From Collinsella sp. (GTDB lineage Bacteria > Actinomycetota > Coriobacteriia > Coriobacteriales > Coriobacteriaceae): a stretch of 6,342 nt of DNA. The translations under genes were made by a program, and so were the position numbers. Below, piece by piece: positions 1-5,996 of this stretch; the stretch's first letter is position 1, and each line of letters starts with the position of its first letter. The notes under the pieces are model-generated. The model was given only the letters and a program-made list of their open reading frames with translations, did not search any database and was not told the origin of the DNA. The DNA lies in NCBI GenBank assembly GCA_031296755.1, contig JAUMMZ010000051.1, positions 1 to 6,342 of the forward strand. The letters are read 5' to 3'.

Positions 1-460
1 TGACCACGCGCTTGACGCCGGCAACCTTGGCGGGAATGGCATTCATGAGCACCGTGGAGGGATACTGCGCGCGACCGCCCGGCACGTAGATGCCGGCCGC
101 CGCGAGCGGGGTCACCTTAACGCCGAGCATCGTGCCGTCCGGGCGCGTGATAAACCAGCTCTGCTCGACCTCGCGCTGGTGGAACTCACGAATCTGACGC
201 GCGGCCTTCTCGAGCGCGGCGACATAAGCGGGATCGAGGCCCTCGAGCGCGGCATCGATCTGCTCTTGCGGTAGACGGAAGCTCTGCAGTTCAACGCCGT
301 CAAAGCGCTGGCAATAGTCGCGCACTGCGGCATCGCCGTTGGCACGCACGTTGGCCACAATATCGCGGGCGGCGTCGACGATGTTTTGCGGCAGCACGCC
401 CTTACGGTTGAGCTGGTTGGTAACGAGGCGCTCACCGGGAGCAAGCTTGATAGTCTTCAT
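1..460 (-). CDS. hisD: Histidinol dehydrogenase, N-terminal part (cut by left window edge)
   Basis: Histidinol dehydrogenase catalyses the last two steps of histidine biosynthesis, oxidising L-histidinol to L-histidine with two NAD+ in the cytoplasm. The 153 codons present correspond to roughly the first third of the usual ~430-residue enzyme. The protein begins MKTIKLAPGERLV and carries the family block GIYVPGGRAQYPSTVLMNA at residues 123-141, followed by the conserved IPAKVAGV stretch at 142-149. The catalytic and zinc-binding residues lie beyond the window. The start is the ATG at 460-458, with an AGGGG ribosome binding site at 469-473, 8 nt upstream. It follows the HisZ-HisG gene on the same strand after 106 bp that contain a hairpin, as in a his operon. 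The frame is intact to the edge. Identification is firm. Confidence 0.95.
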   Translation of the reverse strand, partial: MKTIKLAPGERLVTNQLNRKGVLPQNIVDAARDIVANVRANGDAAVRDYCQRFDGVELQSFRLPQEQIDAALEGLDPAYVAALEKAARQIREFHQREVEQSWFITRPDGTMLGVKVTPLAAAGIYVPGGRAQYPSTVLMNAIPAKVAGVKRVV

Positions 461-493
461 ATCGGTATCCCCTATCGGTCGAGGTTTTGTTCG

Positions 494-538
494 AAAAACG
501 AGAGACCGGGCGGCGGCACCAGTCGGCCCGCAGCCCGG
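494..538 (-). terminator. Hairpin plus U-run between hisZG and hisD (possible attenuator)
   Basis: On the minus strand, arms at 538-528 and 516-506 form an 11-bp stem with one internal mismatch (CCGGGCTGCGG against CCGCCGCCCGG) and an 11-nt loop. Seven bases later comes a run of five T at 498-494. The GC-rich stem and T-run resemble an intrinsic terminator, but the distance between them is longer than usual. Because hisD follows directly and has its own good ribosome binding site, partial termination or an mRNA processing/stability element is more likely than full termination. Confidence 0.45.
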
Positions 539-566
539 ACGTTGGGGCGCCCGTTGCGTGCTCGCG

Positions 567-2282
567 CTATTGTGCCGAGCCCGCAACGGGCTCAAAATGC
601 TTGTCCTTCACGGCTGCCGCCAAGCGATCTGCCAGATTGCGTACGCGCGGATCCAGACGTGCGGCGCCTGGATTGACAAAGAAGCGGGCCGTGCAGTCCA
701 TGATGCGGCCGGTGATGACCAGGTCGTTATCGCGCAGCGTGGCGCCCGTGGCGGTAATATCCACGATACGGTCGGTCATACCGACGATGGGGCCCAGCTC
801 GATGTTACCGTGCAGCGAGACGATATCGACATTCACGCCGCGCTCGGCATACCAAGCGCTCGCGATGCGCGGGTACTTGGTGGCCACGCGAAGCGACCCG
901 CGGCGGGCATAGTTGCGCTCGGCCTGGCCAGCGCGCCACGCGGGCTCCGCCTCGATGAAGGTGCACAGGCCGTAGCCCAGATCGACCAGCTGCAGCAAGT
1001 TGAGGCCTGCCTCGATGAGCGAGTCCCAACCGCAGATGCCGCAGTCGGCACCGCCACAGCCCACAAAGGCGGGCGCGTCGCTGGGTCGCACGATGACAAA
1101 CTCGATATCGCCGACCGCACCCTCGCCGGCACGCGTGTCGCGGCCGCGCACGATCAGGTGACGGCCGGGGTCACGCAGCTCAGAGACGTCCAAACCTGCG
1201 GCCTCGAGCACGTCGAGCGTGTCGGCCTTGAGCGAGCCCTTGGGCACGGCGATGCGCAGCGGACCCTCGGTGCCGCGGCCCACGGCATGGTCACCATCGG
1301 AAGCAGCGTCCTCGGCCGAGGTGCGCGCGGCCTCCAGACGCTCGAGCGAAAAGGCAAAGCCTGCCGCCGGCACCTCGATGCCGTCGCCAAATGCACCGGT
1401 AAAGATGGAGTCGTAGCGACCGCCCGAGCCCACCGGATCGGGCAGGCCACCGGCATAGGCCTTAAAGACCAGGCCCGTGTAGTAATCAAACGAGTTCATG
1501 ATGGAGAAGTCGAAGGACAGCACCTGAGCGTCCTCGGGAGCCAGGCCCTCGACCAGGGCACGCAGCTCGCGCGTGAGCGGCGCGACAATGCCCGCCGCCG
1601 CCAGCAGCGCGTCGACGCGGTCGAGCACCTCGGCACCACCGTGCAGGCGCGGCAGCTCGCTAATGGCGGCCTTGACGGCCTCGGGCTCGACACTTGCCGC
1701 CACGCGGGCATCGAGGCCCACAAAGTCGTTGGCGTGCACGCAGCGCAGCGCCTCGGCAGCCAGCTCGCGATCTTCGCACGCCGCAAGCAGTTCCTTAAAC
1801 GGACGCACACTGCCCGCGATAATGCGCGCACCGGGAAGTGCCAGCTTGCGCACGGCCTCGGCGACCAGTGAGACAATCTCGACATCGCCCGCGGTGTCGC
1901 CCGCGCCGATGAGCTCAAAACCCAGTTGCGTAAACTGACGCGAGCCACCGGCATTGCGCTGACACTCGCGAACCACCGGCGCCTCATAGCGCAGGCGCAG
2001 CGGCAGATCGGCCGCGCGCATGCGAGTCGAAACCAGACGAACGATCGGCAGCGTGTTGTCGGGACGGACCACCAGCAGGCGACCGTCGTCATCAAAGAGC
2101 TTAAACGGCGTGTCCGCAATGCGGCCGCCCTCCTCGAGCGAGCCCTTGTCCTCGAGCAGCGGCGTCTCGACCGGCAGGTAATGATGCTCCCTAAAGCAGC
2201 CCTTCACCGTACATGCAATCTCCTCGCGCGCCTGAGCCTCCTCGGGCAATATGTCCCGGAATCCCCACGGTGTGGCCGTCAT
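567..2282 (-). CDS. hisZ/hisG: Fused ATP phosphoribosyltransferase: HisZ regulatory domain + short-form HisG catalytic domain
   Basis: This 571-residue protein joins the two subunits of short-form ATP phosphoribosyltransferase, which condenses ATP and PRPP to phosphoribosyl-ATP, the first and feedback-controlled step of histidine synthesis. Residues 1 to about 320 are HisZ, a catalytically inactive histidyl-tRNA synthetase paralogue: PWGFRDILP near the N-terminus, a motif-2-like segment (RYEAPVVRE, then RQFTQLGFELIG) at 99-126, YYTGLVFKAY at 267-276 and a motif-3-like GSGGRYD at 285-291. A hydrophilic linker spans about 321-341. Residues 342-565 are HisG: RIAVPKGSL at 343-351, the GADCGICGWD segment at 411-420, and the PRPP-binding region VDITATGATLRDNDL at 507-521. 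No stop or frameshift separates the halves. The start ATG has an AGGAGG site at 2291-2296, 8 nt upstream. In the wider family hisZ and hisG are normally separate genes in this same order ahead of hisD. Confidence 0.93.
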   Translation of the reverse strand: MTATPWGFRDILPEEAQAREEIACTVKGCFREHHYLPVETPLLEDKGSLEEGGRIADTPFKLFDDDGRLLVVRPDNTLPIVRLVSTRMRAADLPLRLRYEAPVVRECQRNAGGSRQFTQLGFELIGAGDTAGDVEIVSLVAEAVRKLALPGARIIAGSVRPFKELLAACEDRELAAEALRCVHANDFVGLDARVAASVEPEAVKAAISELPRLHGGAEVLDRVDALLAAAGIVAPLTRELRALVEGLAPEDAQVLSFDFSIMNSFDYYTGLVFKAYAGGLPDPVGSGGRYDSIFTGAFGDGIEVPAAGFAFSLERLEAARTSAEDAASDGDHAVGRGTEGPLRIAVPKGSLKADTLDVLEAAGLDVSELRDPGRHLIVRGRDTRAGEGAVGDIEFVIVRPSDAPAFVGCGGADCGICGWDSLIEAGLNLLQLVDLGYGLCTFIEAEPAWRAGQAERNYARRGSLRVATKYPRIASAWYAERGVNVDIVSLHGNIELGPIVGMTDRIVDITATGATLRDNDLVITGRIMDCTARFFVNPGAARLDPRVRNLADRLAAAVKDKHFEPVAGSAQ

Positions 2283-2318
2283 CTGGTGAGCCTCCTCATG
2301 CTGTGTTTCATATAGAAC

Positions 2319-2348
2319 AGAAGACCGGCATAGCTCCGCCGGTCTTCT
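2319..2348 (-). terminator. Perfect 11-bp inverted repeat in the hisZG leader (terminator or 5' stem-loop)
   Basis: The arms AGAAGACCGGC (2319-2329) and GCCGGTCTTCT (2338-2348) are perfect reverse complements around an 8-nt loop. Read on the minus strand, the second arm runs into a T-rich but interrupted tract (TCTTCTGTTCT, then ATATG). It could terminate transcripts coming from the epimerase gene. If the candidate promoter just upstream is real, it would instead form a stem-loop at the very 5' end of the his mRNA. A two-fold symmetric protein-binding site is a third option. The structure is certain; its role is not. Confidence 0.5.
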
Positions 2349-2352
2349 GGGT

Positions 2353-2361
2353 ACTTTAGCA
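2353..2361 (-). promoter_or_regulatory. Candidate extended -10 promoter element for the his operon
   Basis: The minus strand reads TGCTAAAGT here, fitting an extended -10 (TG, one base, then TAAAGT, which matches 4 of 6 positions of TATAAT). There is no convincing -35 at 16-18 bp; the nearest AT-rich hexamer, TTTTCC, is 20 bp upstream. The predicted start, about 6-7 bases downstream, falls at the beginning of the inverted repeat at 2319-2348. The position, between two functionally unrelated operons and about 70 bp before the hisZG start codon, is what makes it plausible. Confidence 0.3.
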
Positions 2362-2424
2362 TACTAGAGTGTTTGCGGGGAAAATCCGTCGTAGCCGCTC
2401 ACACCGTATTCATTTGGAAACATA

Positions 2425-2448
2425 GGGTAGGTTGCCGCAACCCAACCC
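2425..2448 (-). terminator. Weak hairpin just after the epimerase stop codon
   Basis: Starting 3 nt after the epimerase stop on the minus strand, the sequence can fold as a 5-bp stem (GGTTG/CAACC, CGG loop) extended across a small internal loop by a 4-bp stem (GGGT/ACCC). Only TATGTTT follows, so the U-run is poor. It may contribute to ending the sugar-amine transcript, perhaps together with the inverted repeat at 2319-2348. Confidence 0.3.
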
Positions 2449-2451
2449 CAC

Positions 2452-3288
2452 CTAGGCGCCAATCGCACGACGATACTCTGCCATTACCTGCGCATCGGCA
2501 GCTGCGGGGTCGGCAAAATAGCGCCAGTCATAGGTCTCGGCCGAAACAACTCCGCGATAGCCGCGCGCCACCAGCCTATCCAGGTCGGCGCGCATATCGC
2601 GGTCCCCGTCACCCCAGGCAAGATGCGTCGTGCCGTCTGTCGCAACATCAACAAAATGCACGTGGGCGACATCATCGCCAAGCAGATCGAAATAATCGTC
2701 GATGGTATCCCCCGCCACCGCCATAGCGCCCAAATCCAGACACGCCTTAAGTGCCGGATGATCAACCGCCTCGATCATGCGCTTCGTGTCGGCCGCCGAG
2801 TTCACGATCATCGACTCAACCGGCTGTAGGGCCTCGAGCACCAGTCGCACACCGCGCTCTCCCGCATGCTCGGCAATCGCACGCAGCATCGAGGCGCTGC
2901 GACCCCACGCGTCCTCGATTGGCTCATTCAAAAATGCCCAGCCGCTCGAGACCATGACCTGCTCGGCTCCAAGTTCCGCCGCGATATCCACAACGTTCTT
3001 AAAGTACGCGAGCGTGCGGGCACGCGCCTCATTCCCGCGCGCCGCGATATTCCACGGCTTGGGGTTGTTCTGTTCGGGACAAAGCCCCACAATCCGAACC
3101 CCATACCGCTGCGACAGCTCCCGCACCTGCTCGAGCGAATCGTATCCATGGCAATCGACATACAGATGCATCGCCCCGGTCCAAAGCTCGCAACACGTGT
3201 AGCCCGAGGCCGCTGCCGAAGAAAAGAATTCCTCAAGGTCAAAATAACGATGGCTGATATTCATGACGGCAAGCTGCGGATACTCCAT
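2452..3288 (-). CDS. TIM-barrel sugar isomerase/epimerase, FrlC-like (possible fructoselysine/psicoselysine 3-epimerase)
   Basis: This 278-residue cytoplasmic protein belongs to the xylose-isomerase-like TIM-barrel (AP-endonuclease-2) superfamily, which includes ketose 3-epimerases and FrlC, the enzyme that interconverts psicoselysine and fructoselysine. The four expected metal ligands are present: E152 in LVLEALQPVES, D185 in KACLDLGAM, H211 in AHVHFVD and E251 in VVSAETYDW, at about the spacing known for D-psicose epimerases. The segment LEALQPVES followed by IVNSAADT resembles FrlC closely as I recall it, and the length matches FrlC (about 276). I chose the ATG at 3288 rather than a GTG at 3297, because the GTG lies inside the AAGGTGG ribosome binding site. 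The gene is last in the PTS locus, separated from EIID by 83 bp with a hairpin. Fold and enzyme class are firm; the substrate is inferred from context. Confidence 0.85.
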   Translation of the reverse strand: MEYPQLAVMNISHRYFDLEEFFSSAAASGYTCCELWTGAMHLYVDCHGYDSLEQVRELSQRYGVRIVGLCPEQNNPKPWNIAARGNEARARTLAYFKNVVDIAAELGAEQVMVSSGWAFLNEPIEDAWGRSASMLRAIAEHAGERGVRLVLEALQPVESMIVNSAADTKRMIEAVDHPALKACLDLGAMAVAGDTIDDYFDLLGDDVAHVHFVDVATDGTTHLAWGDGDRDMRADLDRLVARGYRGVVSAETYDWRYFADPAAADAQVMAEYRRAIGA

Positions 3289-3293
3289 CTTGT

Positions 3294-3300
3294 CCACCTT
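3294..3300 (-). promoter_or_regulatory. Ribosome binding site that fixes the epimerase start
   Basis: The minus strand reads AAGGTGG, 5 nt before the ATG at 3288. The alternative GTG start at 3297 is part of this motif, so the longer reading, which adds three residues, is unlikely. Confidence 0.7.
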
Positions 3301-3305
3301 TCGGC

Positions 3306-3339
3306 AAAAGGGCGCCGCAGCACAGTGTGCGCGACGCCC
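3306..3339 (-). terminator. Strong hairpin with short U-run between EIID and epimerase genes
   Basis: On the minus strand, GGGCGTCGCGCAC (3339-3327) pairs with GTGCTGCGGCGCCC (3323-3310) across a 3-nt ACT loop. The stem has 13 pairs including one G-U, with a single bulged base. Four T follow immediately at 3309-3306. It resembles an intrinsic terminator, but the epimerase ribosome binding site lies only a few bases further on. Partial termination, or protection of the upstream PTS mRNA from 3' decay, would fit. No promoter is evident in the remaining gap. Confidence 0.55.
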
Positions 3340-3371
3340 CCTCTTACATTGTTCTCATTATGACGGATACT

Positions 3372-4208
3372 CTACTGGACACCAAGCACTCCAAAGAACG
3401 CGCCAGCGATACTCACGAGCAGGATCACGAGCATGATAAGCAGCGGATTCATCTTCTTCTTGAGCATGAGATAGACGATTCCAAACAGCCCCATCGTGAC
3501 AAAGCCCGGGAAGATTCCGTTGAGCAGCTCGGCCAGCGTCTGAGCACCATCGCCCGCACCGACCATGAGCGGAATGTCCACGGTGACCATCTCCATGGTC
3601 ATAGCGCCGATCACCATGGCGCCCATGATAGAGGCCATCTTGACGATCGTGTCCATAATGCCCGATTCCTGGACCTTGCTGATCATGTCCGAGCCAAAGC
3701 GATACCCCACAAACGTCAGCAGGTAACGGATGATGTAGTGAGGGACATTGAACACGAGCAGGAACAAAATCGGGCCAAGAATAGAGCCCTGTAGCGCCAG
3801 CGACGTGCCGACACCCGTTGCCAAAATTCGCAGCGTGCCCCAGTAGAAGGCATCGCCCACACCGGACAGCGGTCCCATCAAAGCAAGCTTGACATTTGAG
3901 ATCGCGCTCGTGTCAAAGCTATCGTCAGTAGCGTTGACCTCTTCCATTGCAGCGGCGATGGACATGGGGAGCGTCGAGATGTACGGCGTGACGTTATAGA
4001 GCTCCATATGGCGCTTAAGGGCGGCCTTAAAGTCCGCATCCTGCGGATACAGCTTGCGAAGAATCGGCATAAGGGCCCACATAAAGCCGATATGGCCCAT
4101 ACGCTCGTAGTTCCAGGAATGCTCATAGGGAATCGAGCGCCAGAACAGCTTCTTAAGGTCTGCGCGGGAAATCAGCCCGTCGTAAGAAGACTCAAACTTA
4201 AAACTCAT
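3372..4208 (-). CDS. PTS mannose-family transporter subunit IID
   Basis: EIID is the second membrane protein of mannose-type phosphotransferase permeases; with EIIC it forms the sugar channel. The 278-residue product shows the family segments HMELYNVTPYISTLP (67-81) and NVKLALMGPLSGVGDAFYWG (105-124). Hydrophobic stretches lie at about 128-160, 192-213, 233-248 and near the C-terminus (about 254-274). Length matches the family (about 270-285). I chose the ATG at 4208, with GGGAG at 4217-4221, 8 nt upstream. A longer reading from 4274 would add 22 basic residues unlike any EIID and extend further into EIIC. The start overlaps the end of the EIIC gene by 11 nt (ATGAGTTTTAA holds both the EIID start and the EIIC stop), so translation is probably coupled. 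Substrate cannot be read from the protein itself; neighbours point to a glycated amine. Confidence 0.93.
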   Translation of the reverse strand: MSFKFESSYDGLISRADLKKLFWRSIPYEHSWNYERMGHIGFMWALMPILRKLYPQDADFKAALKRHMELYNVTPYISTLPMSIAAAMEEVNATDDSFDTSAISNVKLALMGPLSGVGDAFYWGTLRILATGVGTSLALQGSILGPILFLLVFNVPHYIIRYLLTFVGYRFGSDMISKVQESGIMDTIVKMASIMGAMVIGAMTMEMVTVDIPLMVGAGDGAQTLAELLNGIFPGFVTMGLFGIVYLMLKKKMNPLLIMLVILLVSIAGAFFGVLGVQ

Positions 4209-4989
4209 CGAACCCACTCCCAATCGCAGGATCCTCGGTTGCCACTGCGGGCTGCTCCGCTTTTTTCTTATCACCCAAAACCGTCATCGCGACGACGATG
4301 ATCGCGGCAAAGATCGCCACGCCCGTCGTGCTAATGCCAAAGTAGGCGACGAGGAAGAAGCCAGCGAAGAAGAACGGAGCCACCGTTTTGTTCATAATCA
4401 TCTGCGCCAGCATCGCAAAGCCGAGTGCGGGCAAGAAGGCGGCGGCGACATCCATGCCGGTCTGAACGAAATCGGGGATGATATTGAGCAGGCTGGCAAC
4501 AGCATCGGCGCCAAAGAAGAATGCCAGGGGAATAATCAGCAGGCCGCACCAGCTCTGCGCGTAACCGGCGATGAGCATGTTGCGCGTGATGGCCTTGGTG
4601 TCCCCGTCCTCGACGTTTTTGTCGATACGGTGCACCAGCAGTAGCATCACCGGCTGGCCCAGGGCCGTATCGAGCGCCAGGACGATCGTTGCGATGGGAA
4701 TGCCCAGGGTCAGGGCCGCCGAAGCGTCCGCGCCGGCCTGCATGGCAAGCGACACACCCAGGATGGTTCCGGAAATCGTATCGGGCGGGTTATACGCGCC
4801 GACCGAGATGGCGCCGACCATGGCAAGCTCCATCGTGGCGCCCATGATCGTGCCGGTCACCATGTCGCCCATGACAAGGCCAACCAGAGGTCCGAGCACA
4901 ATCGGGCGCTGGAGGTAGCTCGTACCGGTCAGCCACTCGGAATAGCCCAAAAGGGCAATAAGGAAAATCAGGATTGTCTTGATAACCAT
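4198..4989 (-). CDS. PTS mannose-family transporter subunit IIC
   Basis: EIIC is an integral membrane component of the mannose-type PTS channel. The 263-residue protein is mostly hydrophobic, with helices at about 3-18, 30-42, 48-66, 74-85, 92-110, 139-160, 183-198 and 204-238. The family signature RPIVLGPLVGLVMGD occupies residues 28-42, and APFFFAGFFLVAYF at 204-217 matches the conserved PFF-GF region of ManY. The charged tail from about 240 (KKKAEQPAVATEDPAIGSG, then FDEF) is cytoplasmic-looking and extends past the last helix. The ATG at 4989 has an AGGGG site at 4995-4999 that overlaps the EIIB stop codon; the gap to EIIB is 8 nt. The 3' end overlaps the EIID start by 11 nt. The family is certain; the transported sugar is inferred only from context. 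Confidence 0.94.
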   Translation of the reverse strand: MVIKTILIFLIALLGYSEWLTGTSYLQRPIVLGPLVGLVMGDMVTGTIMGATMELAMVGAISVGAYNPPDTISGTILGVSLAMQAGADASAALTLGIPIATIVLALDTALGQPVMLLLVHRIDKNVEDGDTKAITRNMLIAGYAQSWCGLLIIPLAFFFGADAVASLLNIIPDFVQTGMDVAAAFLPALGFAMLAQMIMNKTVAPFFFAGFFLVAYFGISTTGVAIFAAIIVVAMTVLGDKKKAEQPAVATEDPAIGSGFDEF

Positions 4990-4997
4990 GATGGCCC

Positions 4998-5468
4998 CTA
5001 ACCGATGACCTTCGCGGCGTCAGTCTTCGCATCTGCCGGAATCATCTGAATGAACAGCTCGTAGCCCTCGCCGAGCAGCTCTTTGACGTATGCCTCGTTT
5101 TCGGGCGTAAGGAACACGCTCGTCGAGACCTGGCGGGCATCCTCGCTAAAGGCAACATTGCCGAGGTTGATCTTCTTGACGCCCATCGCCTTGGCGACGG
5201 CACCGGCCTGCTGGATCGTCTCGCAAACCACGAAGAGCTTGTACTTATCGGTCACACCGCTCTGGAGCGCCTTGACGGCATCCTCGGTGTTTTTGACGAC
5301 AACCTTGCAGCCCTCCGGTTTTGCAAGGGACAGGGCCTGCAGACGAAGCTTGTCATTGAGGACCGTGTCGCTTACCAACAGGATGCAGTCGGCACCCAGA
5401 GCCGAAGTCCAGCTAACGGCAACCTGGCCGTGCAGCAGTCGATAGTCCACGCGAATCATCTGAATCAT
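4998..5468 (-). CDS. PTS mannose-family transporter subunit IIB
   Basis: EIIB is the cytoplasmic phosphocarrier that accepts phosphate from EIIA and passes it to the sugar entering through EIIC/EIID. The 156-residue protein opens with IRVDYRLLHGQV, which contains the phosphorylated histidine, H13. It continues with the typical ADCILLVSD and KINLGN segments (residues 26-34 and 99-104) and is a normal single-domain length. Here EIIB is a separate gene, unlike the fused EIIAB of E. coli ManX. The ATG at 5468 has AGGGAG at 5475-5480, 6 nt upstream; an in-frame ATG at 5459 has no such site. The gene lies 17 nt after EIIA and 8 nt before EIIC. In this family the residue after RVD is usually acidic or small; the tyrosine here may mark a subgroup. 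Confidence 0.94.
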   Translation of the reverse strand: MIQMIRVDYRLLHGQVAVSWTSALGADCILLVSDTVLNDKLRLQALSLAKPEGCKVVVKNTEDAVKALQSGVTDKYKLFVVCETIQQAGAVAKAMGVKKINLGNVAFSEDARQVSTSVFLTPENEAYVKELLGEGYELFIQMIPADAKTDAAKVIG

Positions 5469-5485
5469 GATGTGCTCCCTAGCGA

Positions 5486-5902
5486 TTAAAACTCATCGAG
5501 TTCGGCCTGCCCCAGCAGGTCGTTGACGTACTTGACCTTGGTGTCGTCCGCCTCGACGATCTGGCGAATGGCCTCATCGATCGGGGTGGATTCGGACACG
5601 AACAGCAGCTGAATAAGGAGCGGCAGGTTCATATTGGTCACCAGGTGCGTGTTGGGACGCGTCTGGACGATCTTGGTGAACTCGTTGTTGACGCTGCCGC
5701 CAAAGAGGTCGGTGCAAACGACGACCTCATCGTCCGCGGCAAAGCCGTCCAGAATCGCTGCGGCCTCCTTGGTCAGGTCCTCGTTTCCGTCGACATACAT
5801 AGAGAGCGCATGGACGTTTTCGCGCTCGCCGGAGAGCAGCCCAATGCTCTCGACGATTCCAGACGCAAAATGGGCATGGGATGCAACGATAAACTGCCTC
5901 AT
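5486..5902 (-). CDS. PTS mannose-family transporter subunit IIA
   Basis: EIIA receives phosphate from HPr and hands it to EIIB. The 138-residue product starts MRQFIVASHAHFASGI, where H9 aligns with the phosphorylated H10 of E. coli ManX. It then shows the conserved CTDLFGGS (63-70) and TNMNLPLL (89-96) segments of the mannose EIIA fold. I chose the ATG at 5902, preceded at 6 nt by AAAGGGG. A reading from 5950 would add 16 residues, but it would place the start inside a terminator-like hairpin and would put residues ahead of the usual first strand. The gene heads the tight EIIA-B-C-D run and is separated from the upstream SIS-domain gene by 94 bp. Its last codons and stop share a 14-nt identity with the end of EIIC. 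Confidence 0.94.
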   Translation of the reverse strand: MRQFIVASHAHFASGIVESIGLLSGERENVHALSMYVDGNEDLTKEAAAILDGFAADDEVVVCTDLFGGSVNNEFTKIVQTRPNTHLVTNMNLPLLIQLLFVSESTPIDEAIRQIVEADDTKVKYVNDLLGQAELDEF

Positions 5903-5908
5903 TCGATT

Positions 5909-5915
5909 CCCCTTT
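5909..5915 (-). promoter_or_regulatory. Ribosome binding site that fixes the EIIA start
   Basis: The minus strand reads AAAGGGG, 6 nt before the ATG at 5902. It lies downstream of the hairpin at 5938-5961, which excludes the longer in-frame reading from 5950. Confidence 0.75.
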
Positions 5916-5932
5916 CTTGCGAATTTCGGCAT

Positions 5933-5961
5933 AAAAATGCCCGGACGCATGCGCCCGGGCA
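5933..5961 (-). terminator. Intrinsic terminator-like hairpin between SIS-domain gene and EIIA
   Basis: On the minus strand, TGCCCGG (5961-5955) pairs perfectly with CCGGGCA (5944-5938). The stem can extend inward by a G-U pair and two further pairs to a CATG tetraloop, giving about 10 bp. It is followed at once by TTTTT (the last T of the five pairs with none of the stem) and AT. This is the most terminator-like structure in the window. No promoter can fit in the about 30 bases left before EIIA, so the PTS genes probably depend on readthrough, which would make this an attenuator. Confidence 0.7.
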
Positions 5962-5996
5962 GGGTGCTTCTTGATCAGTAGCTTATTTGTCACCGA

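Noticed and set aside
505..538. Possible T-box (TGGTGCCGCCG resembles part of the antiterminator consensus) before hisD
   Set aside because: Only part of the consensus matches, it lies within a hairpin between two his genes rather than in a leader, and no stem I specifier or upstream T-box elements were seen.
1219..1416. Assorted short plus- and minus-strand frames overlapping the annotated genes
   Set aside because: They overlap well-supported proteins, lack recognisable domains and have the composition expected of shadow frames in GC-rich DNA.
339..1871. Long plus-strand open frame (510 codons) opposite the hisZG gene
   Set aside because: It is antisense to a clear HisZ-HisG protein, encodes low-complexity Ala/Gly/Arg/His-rich sequence with no recognisable domain, and is explained by GC-rich codon bias on the opposite strand.
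4209..4274. Longer EIID start at 4274
   Set aside because: The extra 22 residues are basic and unlike EIID, lie within the EIIC coding region, and the ATG at 4208 has a suitable ribosome binding site.
5903..5950. Longer EIIA start at 5950
   Set aside because: It would put 16 extra residues before the first strand of the EIIA fold and start inside the terminator-like hairpin; the ATG at 5902 has AAAGGGG at the right distance.
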